The position numbers and the translations under genes were made by a program. DNA of 46,763 nt from positions 1-46,763 of the forward strand of contig JACKLU010000018.1 of NCBI GenBank assembly GCA_024235735.1. Reading direction: 5' to 3'. Below are positions 36,303 to 45,305 of this stretch, one piece after another. The notes under the pieces were generated by a model. It saw only the letters and a list, made by a program, of their open reading frames with translations. It was not told where the DNA came from and ran no database searches. This stretch comes from Burkholderiales bacterium. GTDB lineage: Bacteria; Pseudomonadota; Gammaproteobacteria; Burkholderiales; Nitrosomonadaceae. Each line of letters begins with the position of its first letter. Position 1 is the first letter of the stretch.

Positions 36303-37646
36303 TTAGCGTGCCATCGTTTTGATGAATACCTTTGAACGGCGTTTGTAGTTATATAAATCCTGCTTAAGTTTTGGCAGATCGGAAAGTGACGCTTCTGAGA
36401 AACCGTGCTCTATAAACCAATGCGTGGCGTGTGTAGTTAAAATAAAGAGTTTTTCATTGCCCTGGGCGGTGGCGCGTTCTTCTATCGTTTTAAGAAGTCG
36501 ATTGCCGTGACCCTGGTTGCGATAGGAGGGATGTACAGCCAGACAGGCCAGTTCGCACATTCTTTCCTGTGGAAAAGGATAAAGCGCGGCGCATCCGATA
36601 ATTATGCCGTCGTGCTCAAATACGATGAAACGGTCGATTTCAATTTCGAGCAACTCTCGGTTTCTTCTGACAAGAATACCCTCTGCTTCGAGTGGCTCAA
36701 TAAGCTGAAGAATCGTGCCAACGTCTTCAATGCCAGCTTTTCTAAGTGTTTCCAGAGGTTCGCGTGACACCATGCAGCCAATGCCATAATGCGTGAAAAG
36801 TTCTCGAAGAATAGCACCATCCATATGCCGGCTGATGAGATGTGTACGCATGACTTTGCCTTCACATGCGCTGATGGCGCACGCGAGTTTCTGGCGAATT
36901 TCATTATTCAAGCGAGATGTATCGTTTTTAGCTTGCTGAAGCAGTAATTTGGTTTGTGCGACTGTCAATTCACGAGGCAGGCGGGTTGTATTTTCCGTGG
37001 AGGTGCTGATCTCTTCAAATCTGTTAAGGAGGAAAATAAGTTTATCTGCGCTCAGCGCAATGGCGGTTTCTGTGGCCACGCCTTCCATTGTGAGGTTAAA
37101 AATTTCACCGGTTGGTGAATAGCCCAATGGTGGCATTAAGACCACATTGTTTTGATCCAGACAGGTTTGAATTGCGCGAGTGTTGATTTTGCGTACTTTT
37201 CCGGTCAGCAGATAGTCAACGCCATTGATGATACCAAAAGGGCAGGCAGTGATGAAATTGCCGCTAGCAACATGGATATCCGCATTCGCCATCGGAGAAT
37301 TGGGTAGTCCCATGGATAATAACGCTTCAATCTCGGAATGAACCCGGCCTATGGTTTCTTTAACAAAGTTTAAGGTGGATGTATCGGTAATGTTGGAATT
37401 CAGTGCCGCACATTTCTCCGGGTGACTTTCACTGAGACGCTGGTGTATTTGTGGATGGGCATCATAGACCAGGATCAAACGCACACCCAGACTGGCTAGC
37501 AAGTTTATGTCATGGATAAAACTGACAAATTTTTCATCGGCGACCATTTCTCCGCCAATGCCGAATACAAATGTTTTTCCTCGGAAAGCATTTACATAAG
37601 GGGCTACGGAACGAAACCAGGCAACAAAATCAGTGTTTAAATTCAT
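36303..37646 (-). CDS. argA: Amino-acid N-acetyltransferase (N-acetylglutamate synthase)
   Basis: The 447-residue enzyme makes N-acetylglutamate, the first step of arginine synthesis. The N-terminal amino-acid-kinase-like domain (about 1-290) begins near FRGKTFVFGIGGEMV and carries the arginine feedback site in the family. The C-terminal GNAT domain has the acetyl-CoA motif RNQGHGNRLL at 376-385 and LTTHATHWFIEHGF. Length equals E. coli ArgA. It starts 61 nt after rsmE. Confidence 0.95.
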   Translation of the reverse strand: MNLNTDFVAWFRSVAPYVNAFRGKTFVFGIGGEMVADEKFVSFIHDINLLASLGVRLILVYDAHPQIHQRLSESHPEKCAALNSNITDTSTLNFVKETIGRVHSEIEALLSMGLPNSPMANADIHVASGNFITACPFGIINGVDYLLTGKVRKINTRAIQTCLDQNNVVLMPPLGYSPTGEIFNLTMEGVATETAIALSADKLIFLLNRFEEISTSTENTTRLPRELTVAQTKLLLQQAKNDTSRLNNEIRQKLACAISACEGKVMRTHLISRHMDGAILRELFTHYGIGCMVSREPLETLRKAGIEDVGTILQLIEPLEAEGILVRRNRELLEIEIDRFIVFEHDGIIIGCAALYPFPQERMCELACLAVHPSYRNQGHGNRLLKTIEERATAQGNEKLFILTTHATHWFIEHGFSEASLSDLPKLKQDLYNYKRRSKVFIKTMAR

Positions 37647-37707
37647 GGAACAAACAATGCAGTAAATTATTAAAACGAGTTATTCAGCAGTATTAATGAG
37701 TTGAATT

Positions 37708-38451
37708 CTAAAAATCTCCCCAGTACGCCTGTAGCGCAGCGATTGTGGCTAAAGCCGCAGTCTCTGTGCGCATTATCCGCCGGCCTGCGCGTAGGGTGGT
37801 GAATCCTGCCTGCTGTAAAATTATGTCTTCATCAGCGGTCCAGCCACCTTCGGGGCCGACTGCGAGTGTCAGTTGCGTGTCTGCCGGAGGAGGAGCGAAA
37901 TTTTTCAGACTGTGGCTGCCGTTGATAGATAACATAAAATCGCGATGTTGCAGCGTATCGCTTTTTCTTGCGCTTAGCCAGTCAATCAACGAGTGCGGCA
38001 GCGCTATTATCGGTATCCGGTTTCGGCCGCACTGTTCGCAAGCGGAAATAATTACTTTCTGCCAGTGTTCCAGTCGTTTTGCTGCGCGCTCTTCAGATAG
38101 GCGAACAATGCTTCGGGTAGTTATAATCGGTTGAATGCGGGTTACTCCCAGTTCAACTGATTTTTGTATGATCCAGTCCATTCGATCGTTGGCGCACAAC
38201 GCCTGAGTGAGCGTGATAATAAGTGGTGATTCACGTTCAATGCCATCAAATCGATCTGCGATAAGCGTCGTCGACGTTTTTCGTATGCTTGTTATGTGTG
38301 CCTGAAATTCACCGCCCCTGCCATTGAACACAATAACTGGGTCGCCAATTTTCAGTCTTAGTACCCTGCTCGCATGATGTCCGGCGGCAAGATTGAGTTC
38401 AATGGCTTGACCGACAAAAATATCGTCGGCATGATAAAAACGGGGAAACAT
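37708..38451 (-). CDS. rsmE: 16S rRNA (uracil-1498 N3) methyltransferase
   Basis: The 247-residue enzyme of the SPOUT fold methylates U1498 of 16S rRNA. It starts MFPRFYHADDIF and has a PUA-like N-terminal domain. The knot motifs are visible as KSVELGVTRIQPIITTRS, LAVGPEGGWTADE and LRAGRRIMRTETAALATIAAL. Length is standard. It is the first gene of the leftward rsmE-argA-yggX-CYTH unit. Confidence 0.95.
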   Translation of the reverse strand: MFPRFYHADDIFVGQAIELNLAAGHHASRVLRLKIGDPVIVFNGRGGEFQAHITSIRKTSTTLIADRFDGIERESPLIITLTQALCANDRMDWIIQKSVELGVTRIQPIITTRSIVRLSEERAAKRLEHWQKVIISACEQCGRNRIPIIALPHSLIDWLSARKSDTLQHRDFMLSINGSHSLKNFAPPPADTQLTLAVGPEGGWTADEDIILQQAGFTTLRAGRRIMRTETAALATIAALQAYWGDF

Positions 38452-38641
38452 GTCTTGATCAGGGGTGATAGCAAAGTAGGTATGTCGACTCGTGCTAATA
38501 TAACATGTTTGGGTTTTTAAACTATCGACATGGAAATGATGTCAAACGCTTTTTTGGTGGAATGGCTAGCTGGATAAGCATGAGCCAGGATAAAAGAACC
38601 TGGTTTTAAATGAATTAAATATAATAAGGAGACAAAGGATA

Positions 38642-39199
38642 ATGGCGAGTTTGGAAACACCCGTTTGCGATTTTGGTTGGAAAGCGGTTGACTTTGATTT
38701 ATTGGGCGTTGACGGTAAACGCTATAATCTGGCTTCAGCAAAAGGGGAAAATGGGTTGTTGGTCATGTTCATTTGCAATCATTGTCCTTACGTTAAGGCG
38801 ATACAGGATCGCCTTATTCGCGACGTCAACGAATTAAAACAGCATGGCGTTAATGCGATTGCAATTATGTCTAATGATCCGAATGATTATCCCGAGGATT
38901 CTTTTGATAACATGATTCGCATCGCCAGGGAATGGGCTTATCCTTTCCCGTATGTGTGGGACGAGACTCAGGAGGTTGCAAAAGCCTATGGGGCAGTATG
39001 TACGCCTGATTTCTTCGGATTTAATAGCAGATTAGAACTTCACTATCGTGGGCGTCTGGACGCTTCTCGCAAGGAAGCCGCGCCGCCGGATGTGCGTCGT
39101 GATTTATTCGAAGGTATGCTTGAGGTTGCGATGACAGGCAAAGGTCCTAAAGATCAGACGCCAAGTATCGGGTGCTCAATCAAGTGGCGTTCGGAATAA
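38642..39199 (+). CDS. Thioredoxin-like / AhpC-TSA family protein
   Basis: The 185-residue cytoplasmic protein has a thioredoxin fold with a CNHC motif at residues 45-48 (FICNHCPYVKAIQDRL). Further on come YPFPYVWDETQEVAKAYGAVCTPDFF-type peroxiredoxin features, including a cis-Pro after Thr. The family is a conserved thioredoxin-like redoxin group without a known substrate. The ATG at 38642 has an AAGGAG at about 10 nt. The next gene starts 2 nt after the stop, so the two are coupled. Confidence 0.88.
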   Translation: MASLETPVCDFGWKAVDFDLLGVDGKRYNLASAKGENGLLVMFICNHCPYVKAIQDRLIRDVNELKQHGVNAIAIMSNDPNDYPEDSFDNMIRIAREWAYPFPYVWDETQEVAKAYGAVCTPDFFGFNSRLELHYRGRLDASRKEAAPPDVRRDLFEGMLEVAMTGKGPKDQTPSIGCSIKWRSE

Positions 39200-39201
39200 A
39201 C

Positions 39202-39984
39202 GTGTTGAATGAAGTTATAACAGCGGTAAAGCGGGTTGCTGAATATGAGATCATGCCACGTTTTTTACAGGTTGCCCGCCAGATAAAAGCAGATGGGAGT
39301 ACGTTTACCGAGGCTGACCTGATGGCGCAGGGTGCCCTGATAGAAGCGCTTCAGAAGATCCGCCCGGGACCTGTTCTGGGTGAAGAAATGTCCTGGCAAA
39401 AGCAAGAGGCGCAATGGACTGAAGGATATGATGGATTATGGAGCGTCGATCCAATCGATGGCACATCCAATTTTCTCAATGGGATACCTTATTTTGCCAT
39501 TTCGGTGGCATGGATGGAGCAAGGTAAAAGCGTATTGGGTGTTATTTATAATCCGGTCTCGGGTGAAATGTTCTATGCGGAGAAAGGGCGAGGTGCTTTT
39601 TTGAATGGTAAGCGGCTGCCGATAAAATACAATGCTTCGGTTTTAACGAATGCAGTGGCCAATGTGGATTTAAAAAGACTGCATAGAAAGTTGGCAGCGC
39701 AGGTTGCTGCCGATCCGCCGTATGCTTCTCAGCGGAATTATGGTGCGTGTACTTTGGAATGGTGCTATACGGCAGCAGGATATTTTGATCTTTATCTCCA
39801 TGGTGGACAGAAACCATGGGATTATGCAGCGGGCAGCCTGATTCTACAGGAAGCTGGTGGCTATATGTCGGGGTTTGATCATGATGATTACTGGGCAGGC
39901 TCACCTTGGCGCCGTTCGGTAATTGCCGCGTTGGATGGGAACTTATTTGTACAGTGGCGTGATTGGGTGCGATCCCATCAGTAA
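39202..39984 (+). CDS. Inositol-monophosphatase family phosphatase
   Basis: The 260-residue Mg-dependent sugar-phosphate phosphatase shows the GEEMS motif, DPIDGTSNF with metal ligands at residues 83-88, and KPWDYAAGSLILQEAGG. Substrates in the family include inositol phosphate, histidinol phosphate and 3'-phosphoadenosine 5'-phosphate; which applies is not decidable here. I chose GTG 39202, two bases after the preceding stop, with GGA 6 nt upstream; an in-frame GTG at 39172 would overlap the redoxin gene. The protein would begin MLNEVITAVKRVAEYEIMPRF. Confidence 0.88.
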   Translation: MLNEVITAVKRVAEYEIMPRFLQVARQIKADGSTFTEADLMAQGALIEALQKIRPGPVLGEEMSWQKQEAQWTEGYDGLWSVDPIDGTSNFLNGIPYFAISVAWMEQGKSVLGVIYNPVSGEMFYAEKGRGAFLNGKRLPIKYNASVLTNAVANVDLKRLHRKLAAQVAADPPYASQRNYGACTLEWCYTAAGYFDLYLHGGQKPWDYAAGSLILQEAGGYMSGFDHDDYWAGSPWRRSVIAALDGNLFVQWRDWVRSHQ

Positions 39985-40135
39985 ATTTATCAGATTCTTG
40001 AAAAGTGTAAATGCCCTATGTGAGTGGTTGATCTGGATCTTTAAATAAGTTTCAGCAGGTTGCGCTGAGTTATTGAGCAAGTGCTTTTGTCATTGTAGAC
40101 CCACGATGACGATAATGTAAGTCAAGATGAATTTT

Positions 40136-40144
40136 TGATATAAT
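40136..40144 (+). promoter_or_regulatory. Extended -10 promoter for rpoD
   Basis: The sequence TGATATAAT is a perfect -10 hexamer with the TG extension, about 60 nt before the rpoD ATG. No good -35 is present, as expected for extended -10 promoters. Confidence 0.55.
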
Positions 40145-40202
40145 TGCAGGTTTTCAGTTTTTTATTCTTTTCACTCCGTTTTACATTGGAATTTTTAAAA
40201 AT

Positions 40203-42353
40203 ATGTCTAAGACAAAATCAGTCAAAATTAACGACGCAGAAGTTAAAAAGTCAGTATCGGGCGCGGAGGAAAACAATAAAAATATAAAAGATCCTGCCAA
40301 GTCTTCTCGGAGTAAAACCAAAGATACGGCACAATCAACTGATGATGCTGTGACTGCACAAAGTGAAAAACAAAAAACCAAGCAGGCGAAATCTCGCGCC
40401 AGCAAAAAAACAAAAAGCGCAGTTGAACAATTGACTAACATTGAATCAGCCGCTGCTGTAACGTTACCCGAAAGCAACGCTTCGGCTCAGGACATGGAAG
40501 CCAGGCGCATGCGCCTGAAAAGGCTGATTGTGCTGGGCAAGGAACGCGGTTATTTAACATACGCGGAAATCAATGATCATCTGCCGGATGATATGCTGGA
40601 TGCTGAACAGATTGAAGGTATCATCAGCATGATCAATGATATGGGCATTTCCGTGCATGATGAAGCGCCTGATGCTGAGACATTGTTAATGTCAGATTCG
40701 GCTACAACAGTTGCAGACGAGGATGTTGCAGAGGAAGCGGAGGCGGCATTATCTTCGGTCGATTCAGAGTTTGGGCGCACCACAGATCCTGTTCGTATGT
40801 ATATGCGTGAAATGGGGTCAGTTGGTCTGTTGACCCGCGAAAGTGAAATCGAAATTGCTAAACGTATCGAGGGCGGGTTACGTCATATGATTCAGGCTAT
40901 TTCTGCTTGCCCGCCCATTATCGCTGAAATTATAAAAATGGCATCGGATGTCGAGAACGACAATCTTCGCATAGATGAAGTGGTCGATGGTTTGGTTGAC
41001 TCGGATGATCAGGACATATTGAATGCGGATATGGCGGGTGAATCACTTGATTCCGACTTGGATTCCGGCGATCTTGATGACGACGATGATGACGATGATG
41101 CGGAAGATAATGGTTCTATAGTCAGTGCAGATCTGATGAAGCTTAAAGAAGATGCATTAATCCATTTTGCTGCTGTTCGTGATATTTTTGCTGAAATGCA
41201 AATTGTATTGAGTAATGAAGGTCCTGGTGGCGGTAATTATCAGGAATTACAGGAAAAAATCTCCAACGAACTCATGTGCATGCGTTTTTCAGCAAAAACA
41301 GTAGAAAAACTATGTGACATGCAGCGTGCATTAGTTCAGGATGTGCGTCAGTATGAACGCAGAATTATGGAGTTATGTGTGACAAGAGCCAAAATGCCGC
41401 GGAATTATTTTATCAAGACATTTCCTGGAAATGAAACAGACTTTGACTGGATCGCAAAGGAGATTGCATCGGCAAAAGCTTACAGTCAAACGCTCGAACA
41501 TTTCAAGCCTGAAATTATTGAGCAGCAGCAAAAATTACATAATCTCAAGGAGGCCATTGGCATTTCAATTAAAGACTTGAGAGAAATTAATCGGAAGATG
41601 TCGACAGGTGAAGCAAAAGCACGCCGGGCAAAACGGGAAATGACCGAAGCTAATTTGCGCCTTGTCATCTCTATCGCTAAAAAATATACGAACCGCGGAT
41701 TACAGTTTCTTGACTTGATACAGGAAGGCAATATCGGTTTGATGAAGGCGGTTGACAAATTCGAGTATCGCAGAGGATACAAATTTTCAACCTATGCAAC
41801 CTGGTGGATACGGCAAGCGATAACACGTTCTATTGCTGATCAGGCCCGCACTATCCGGATACCCGTGCATATGATTGAGACCATTAATAAAATGAATCGC
41901 ATATCGCGCCAAATACTTCAGGAAACCGGACAAGAGCCAGAGCCTGCTGTACTTGCTGAGAAAATGGAAATGCCTGAAGAGAAAATTCGGAAAATTCTCA
42001 AAATTTCCAAAGAACCGATCTCCATGGAAACTCCGATAGGAGACGACGAGGATTCACATCTTGGTGACTTTATAGAAGATTCTGCTACAATGGCGCCTGC
42101 CGATGCTGCGGTTTATGCCAGTCTAAGGGGGGTAACAAAAGATATACTCGATTCTTTGACGCCGCGAGAAGCAAAAGTTCTGCGTATGCGATTTGGTATT
42201 GAGATGAATACCGATCATACGCTTGAGGAGGTTGGAAAGCAGTTTGATGTGACTCGCGAGCGTATACGGCAGATCGAAGCCAAAGCATTGCGGAAGCTAC
42301 GTCATCCTGCGCGCTCTGAGAGGCTTCGCAGTTTTCTGGACACTGGCAATTGA
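40203..42353 (+). CDS. rpoD: RNA polymerase primary sigma factor RpoD (sigma70)
   Basis: The 716-residue protein directs housekeeping transcription. Region 1.1 follows a Lys/Ser-rich N-terminal extension of about 100 residues. A region of non-conserved sequence contains an Asp run (LDDDDDDDDAED). Region 2 has NLRLVISIAKKYTNRGLQFLDLIQ and TYATWWIRQAITRSIAD; region 4 has the HTH VTRERIRQIEAKALRKLRHP. It is longer than E. coli sigma70 (613 residues) because of the N-terminal extension and the larger insertion. A tRNA gene starts 19 nt downstream. Confidence 0.98.
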   Translation: MSKTKSVKINDAEVKKSVSGAEENNKNIKDPAKSSRSKTKDTAQSTDDAVTAQSEKQKTKQAKSRASKKTKSAVEQLTNIESAAAVTLPESNASAQDMEARRMRLKRLIVLGKERGYLTYAEINDHLPDDMLDAEQIEGIISMINDMGISVHDEAPDAETLLMSDSATTVADEDVAEEAEAALSSVDSEFGRTTDPVRMYMREMGSVGLLTRESEIEIAKRIEGGLRHMIQAISACPPIIAEIIKMASDVENDNLRIDEVVDGLVDSDDQDILNADMAGESLDSDLDSGDLDDDDDDDDAEDNGSIVSADLMKLKEDALIHFAAVRDIFAEMQIVLSNEGPGGGNYQELQEKISNELMCMRFSAKTVEKLCDMQRALVQDVRQYERRIMELCVTRAKMPRNYFIKTFPGNETDFDWIAKEIASAKAYSQTLEHFKPEIIEQQQKLHNLKEAIGISIKDLREINRKMSTGEAKARRAKREMTEANLRLVISIAKKYTNRGLQFLDLIQEGNIGLMKAVDKFEYRRGYKFSTYATWWIRQAITRSIADQARTIRIPVHMIETINKMNRISRQILQETGQEPEPAVLAEKMEMPEEKIRKILKISKEPISMETPIGDDEDSHLGDFIEDSATMAPADAAVYASLRGVTKDILDSLTPREAKVLRMRFGIEMNTDHTLEEVGKQFDVTRERIRQIEAKALRKLRHPARSERLRSFLDTGN

Positions 42354-42372
42354 CGAGAAATAAAATAAAATA

Positions 42373-42449
<77 letters not shown>

Positions 42450-42456
42450 TAAAATC

Positions 42457-42490
42457 AAGAGGTTAGAGGTTTTCTCTAGCCTCTTTTTTC
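42457..42490. terminator. Bidirectional terminator after the tRNA and int
   Basis: A 12-bp stem (42457-42468 with 42474-42485, one U-G wobble) and 5-nt loop is followed by six T on the plus strand. The last codons and stop of int lie within the stem, so one structure closes both transcripts. Confidence 0.8.
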
Positions 42491-43500
42491 TTAGGGTGTG
42501 CCAGATTTGTGCCAATAAAGACATTGGAAACGAGTTCGGCATGTTCCAAAAGCTGTGGTTTTGACAGGTGGGCATACCGTCTGACCATTTCTTCTGACTC
42601 CCAGCCGCCGAGTTCCTGTAGTACATTCATCGGTGCGCCCTGCTGGGCTAACCAGCTTGCCCAGGTATGACGCAAATCGTGCCAGCGGAAATTTTCTATT
42701 CCGGCTCGTTTTAAAGCATTTCTCCAAGCACTGGTATTTGCCCATGAAATTGAGCGCCCTTTGTACGTGAATACCCTGCTTGGATGTTTGCCAATCTGGC
42801 GGTATAAAACAGCTAGAGCTATTGAATTTAGCGGGACATGGATTGCCTTTCTTGTTTTTGCCTGATCAGGGTGAATCCATGCGGCCTTGCGTTCAAGATC
42901 AACTTGGCTCCACTCTAAGTTCAAAACATTGGACTGCCTTAGTCCGGTTGTCAGAGCAAAGATCACCATATCTTGCTGATGTGCAGGTAGTTCGTTGAGA
43001 AGCACCCTGACCTGCTCTGGTGTAAGCCAGCGCACCCGACGTTTAGGTTCAGGAAATAATCTAATCTTAGGAACCTTATCGATCCATTCCCAGTCGTAGC
43101 ATGCCTTGCGAAGAATTGCACGTATTAATGCCAGATGCCGATTCGCCGTTGAAGGGCTGGTTTCTTTGGCTTTAGTGTATGCAATATGATCTATCAGCAT
43201 GCGATCAATCTCATTCAATAGTTTGTTGCGTAAAAATTGCTGTAACCACCGCAATTTTTCTTTGTCACGTTCGTGCGTAGCTTTGTGTTGAGTTTCTAAC
43301 AAAAACTTGCACGCCGCTTCATCCCAAGTGCGCTTTTGCTTATTGCCCAGTCTTTGAACCAGCCAAAATTCCGCTTTCAGCTTGTCGTGGAATTCCTGCG
43401 CCTGGGTTTTGTCTTCTGTTGCAGCAGAGCATCTAATGCGCTCGCCGCTTGGTGCGGTGAATCGAATCCACCACGTTTTACCGCGTTTAAAGAGTGACAT
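42463..43500 (-). CDS. Tyrosine site-specific integrase of the mobile element
   Basis: The 345-residue phage-type integrase has an N-terminal arm-binding-like part (MSLFKRGKTWWIRF), a core-binding domain (about 60-150) and a catalytic domain. The catalytic residues are Arg188 (TTGLRQSN), His274 and Arg277 (HDLRHTWAS), Trp300 and Tyr309 (VRRYAHLS). The ATG at 43500 has AGGAG about 9 nt upstream. The gene overlaps the excisionase-like gene by 124 nt in another frame. Its 3' end is beside the tRNA, consistent with integration there. It begins the mobile region. Confidence 0.93.
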   Translation of the reverse strand: MSLFKRGKTWWIRFTAPSGERIRCSAATEDKTQAQEFHDKLKAEFWLVQRLGNKQKRTWDEAACKFLLETQHKATHERDKEKLRWLQQFLRNKLLNEIDRMLIDHIAYTKAKETSPSTANRHLALIRAILRKACYDWEWIDKVPKIRLFPEPKRRVRWLTPEQVRVLLNELPAHQQDMVIFALTTGLRQSNVLNLEWSQVDLERKAAWIHPDQAKTRKAIHVPLNSIALAVLYRQIGKHPSRVFTYKGRSISWANTSAWRNALKRAGIENFRWHDLRHTWASWLAQQGAPMNVLQELGGWESEEMVRRYAHLSKPQLLEHAELVSNVFIGTNLAHPKKKEARENL

Positions 43501-43706
43501 AATTTTTTCTCCTCATGTCCCACTTGCAACGCTTGCCGGGTACAAGCATATAACGAGCGGATATGATCGGCAAGGTCATCTTCAATAAATGCCCAGCGCT
43601 TTCCTAATTTGGCGCCGGGAATAATTCCGGCTTTAGCGCGACGGCGCACTTCTTCGGGGTGCAGTTTTAGAAACTGTGCCGCTTCGGTGAGGTTTAAGGT
43701 TTTCAT
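43377..43706 (-). CDS. Excisionase-like HTH DNA-binding protein
   Basis: The 109-residue protein begins MKTLNLTEAAQFLKLHPEEV, a winged-helix/MerR-type HTH of the excisionase kind, with the wing IPGAKLGKRWAFIEDDLADHI. The C-terminal half is basic (KTKPRRRNSTTS) and is encoded where the int reading frame begins, 124 nt of overlap. This association of HTH protein and integrase is seen in other genomic islands. It probably directs excision or regulates int; its role is inference. Confidence 0.78.
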   Translation of the reverse strand: MKTLNLTEAAQFLKLHPEEVRRRAKAGIIPGAKLGKRWAFIEDDLADHIRSLYACTRQALQVGHEEKKLCHSLNAVKRGGFDSPHQAASALDALLQQKTKPRRRNSTTS

Positions 43707-43731
43707 AAGCTATTCAACCTTTTAATAAAAG

Positions 43732-44160
43732 CTATAACAGCATGAATACAACAATTACCACTGAAACCAGAACCAGAATGGCAGCCAGTAAATTCATGAT
43801 GGCCGCCTGTCTAGAAATTCTTGTTAACTCACGGATTTCATGATTGATTGTGATTCTGATTATTTCGCTGACCTGTTGCATGCCGTTATCGGTCAACTGG
43901 TCATTGTTTTTGCTGAAATGGCTTTGCTGCGCATTAATCAGCACATTAGCCTTTTTGCTAGCGAATGTTTGCCATTGACTGAAATTTTCCTGCAGAATCG
44001 CTTCGTATTTGTTCAGTAATTCAGCTTGCGCTTTTTCATTCTGTTCCAGCAATACTTCATTCAGTGTATGCATCATCAATACCGGATCATCTTTCGTCAG
44101 AACAATGCCGTGTTCTGATGCAATCCGTTTGATCAATGCATCCAGCTTGTCGTTGTTCAT
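43732..44160 (-). CDS. traM: TraM-like conjugal transfer protein (IncP type)
   Basis: The 142-residue protein is helical, with a single C-terminal membrane helix (about 117-142: NLLAAILVLVSVVIVVFML). It resembles RP4/R751 TraM in layout: an acidic N-terminus, LTKDDPVLMMHTLN near residue 21, long coiled-coil region and a TM tail. The start overlaps the traL stop as ATGA. In RP4 the gene aids transfer but its mechanism is unclear. The assignment rests on gene order traK-traL-traM plus resemblance. Confidence 0.72.
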   Translation of the reverse strand: MNNDKLDALIKRIASEHGIVLTKDDPVLMMHTLNEVLLEQNEKAQAELLNKYEAILQENFSQWQTFASKKANVLINAQQSHFSKNNDQLTDNGMQQVSEIIRITINHEIRELTRISRQAAIMNLLAAILVLVSVVIVVFMLL

Positions 44161-44888
44161 GACAAAATCGCAGCCACGTTTTCCAGATTGGTAAACAACT
44201 GTCTGCGTATAATGGTTAACCGCTGGCGAACCATCACCGGTAGCGCGCTGTTTTTGAGCGCTTCGTCGAACGTGAATTTCGATTGCAGGATTTCGCTCAA
44301 GTCCTTACCGAAGGTTTCAGGTTTGTAGTGCGGGATTCTAATGATGGCCGATACGCGTGCTTTGTTGTCGATATACGCCTTCATTTCCTCAAACTGCTTT
44401 CCGTTCATGGTGATCTCACCCCAATAAGGATTAAGCCAGACAACAAACAATGCTTCTTTCGGAAACTGTTTCACGAGGTGTACAAAACCATTGAGCGTAT
44501 CGAGTAATGCCTGGCTGCCGGTAATCACCGTATGAACAACCAGTTCATGCCCCATATCCAGCAACAATGCCGGAATCTGATTGCTGATCAGGTAATGTGA
44601 CATCGGCACGAAAGTGCTGGCACCGTTATCTATAATGACATCGGTTTCCGTATTGGCGATGAGTTCTATCAAATCGTCAAACTTCCTGGGATCAATTTCA
44701 TCATTGTTCATCACATTAATCTGCTTAACATTGAGTTTTTTAAAACCAAAGAATGTAGCATTGACCGGATCGGTATCGATGCACAAAGGATTTTTACCTT
44801 TGGCGATCCTATGCTGTGCCAGTGTTGATGAGATAAACGATTTACCAACGCCACCCTTGCCTTGCAGTATCATATGTATTTTGGCCAT
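44157..44888 (-). CDS. traL: TraL-like P-loop ATPase (IncP type)
   Basis: The 243-residue protein is ParA/MinD-like, with a deviant Walker A GKGGVGKS at 10-17, IDTDPVNATFFGFKKL and DVIIDNGASTFVPM. It corresponds to TraL of IncP plasmids by length, P-loop and position between traK and traM. Its ATG overlaps the traK stop by one base (TAATG). It could act as an accessory ATPase of the relaxosome or for element positioning; that is inference. Confidence 0.78.
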   Translation of the reverse strand: MAKIHMILQGKGGVGKSFISSTLAQHRIAKGKNPLCIDTDPVNATFFGFKKLNVKQINVMNNDEIDPRKFDDLIELIANTETDVIIDNGASTFVPMSHYLISNQIPALLLDMGHELVVHTVITGSQALLDTLNGFVHLVKQFPKEALFVVWLNPYWGEITMNGKQFEEMKAYIDNKARVSAIIRIPHYKPETFGKDLSEILQSKFTFDEALKNSALPVMVRQRLTIIRRQLFTNLENVAAILS

Positions 44889-45211
44889 TAGATAAGCTCC
44901 TCTTTTTCAGTTGCAGAATTAAAACGAAATCCTTCCTGATCAGTGACTGCAGTTTTGGTAGATGATTTGTGTTGTTTTTGTTTTCTATCATCAGTGATAT
45001 GCCGGTTCACCAATGTTCTGAACCACTGATACGAACATTTGATCTTCCCCTCGTCATATAACGTGTCCCATACCTGGTACACCGTCCAGCCATCCTGTAA
45101 TGCCTGTTCGATATCCGGCTTTAATGCGATAAACACCGGCAAAAACTGTTTGCCGGTGTTTTTGTTCTTGTCTGTAAATAGCGCGACACGTTCAGATAAG
45201 GTTTTGGTCAT
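44888..45211 (-). CDS. traK: TraK-like oriT-binding protein (IncP type)
   Basis: The protein of about 107 residues has the TraK pattern: FLPVFIALKPDIEQALQDGW followed by QVWDTLYDEGKIKCSYQWFRTLVNR, and a basic tail. RP4 TraK binds and wraps the oriT-side DNA between nic and its own gene. Two starts are close: ATG 45211 and GTG 45214, with GGAG 9 or 6 nt upstream; I list the ATG. It reads away from oriT and begins traK-traL-traM. Confidence 0.8.
   Translation of the reverse strand: MTKTLSERVALFTDKNKNTGKQFLPVFIALKPDIEQALQDGWTVYQVWDTLYDEGKIKCSYQWFRTLVNRHITDDRKQKQHKSSTKTAVTDQEGFRFNSATEKEELI
45131..45161. repeat. 13-bp hairpin inside traK
   Basis: AAACACCGGCAAA (45131-45143) pairs perfectly with 45149-45161 over a 5-nt loop. 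On the plus strand five T begin within the right arm, so it looks like an intrinsic terminator reading toward oriT. It lies within coding sequence. Confidence 0.6.
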
Positions 45212-45305
45212 CACAATGTTCTCCGTATCAAATTATTCTTTGGCGGAAATGATTTTTTGTTTGTTTTTTATTTTTTTCTAAAAAAACTTCCTTCCCAATT
45301 TCAAA

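Noticed and set aside
38517..38741. 74-codon minus-strand frame upstream of the redoxin gene
   Set aside because: It overlaps the clear redoxin start antisense and has no recognisable features.
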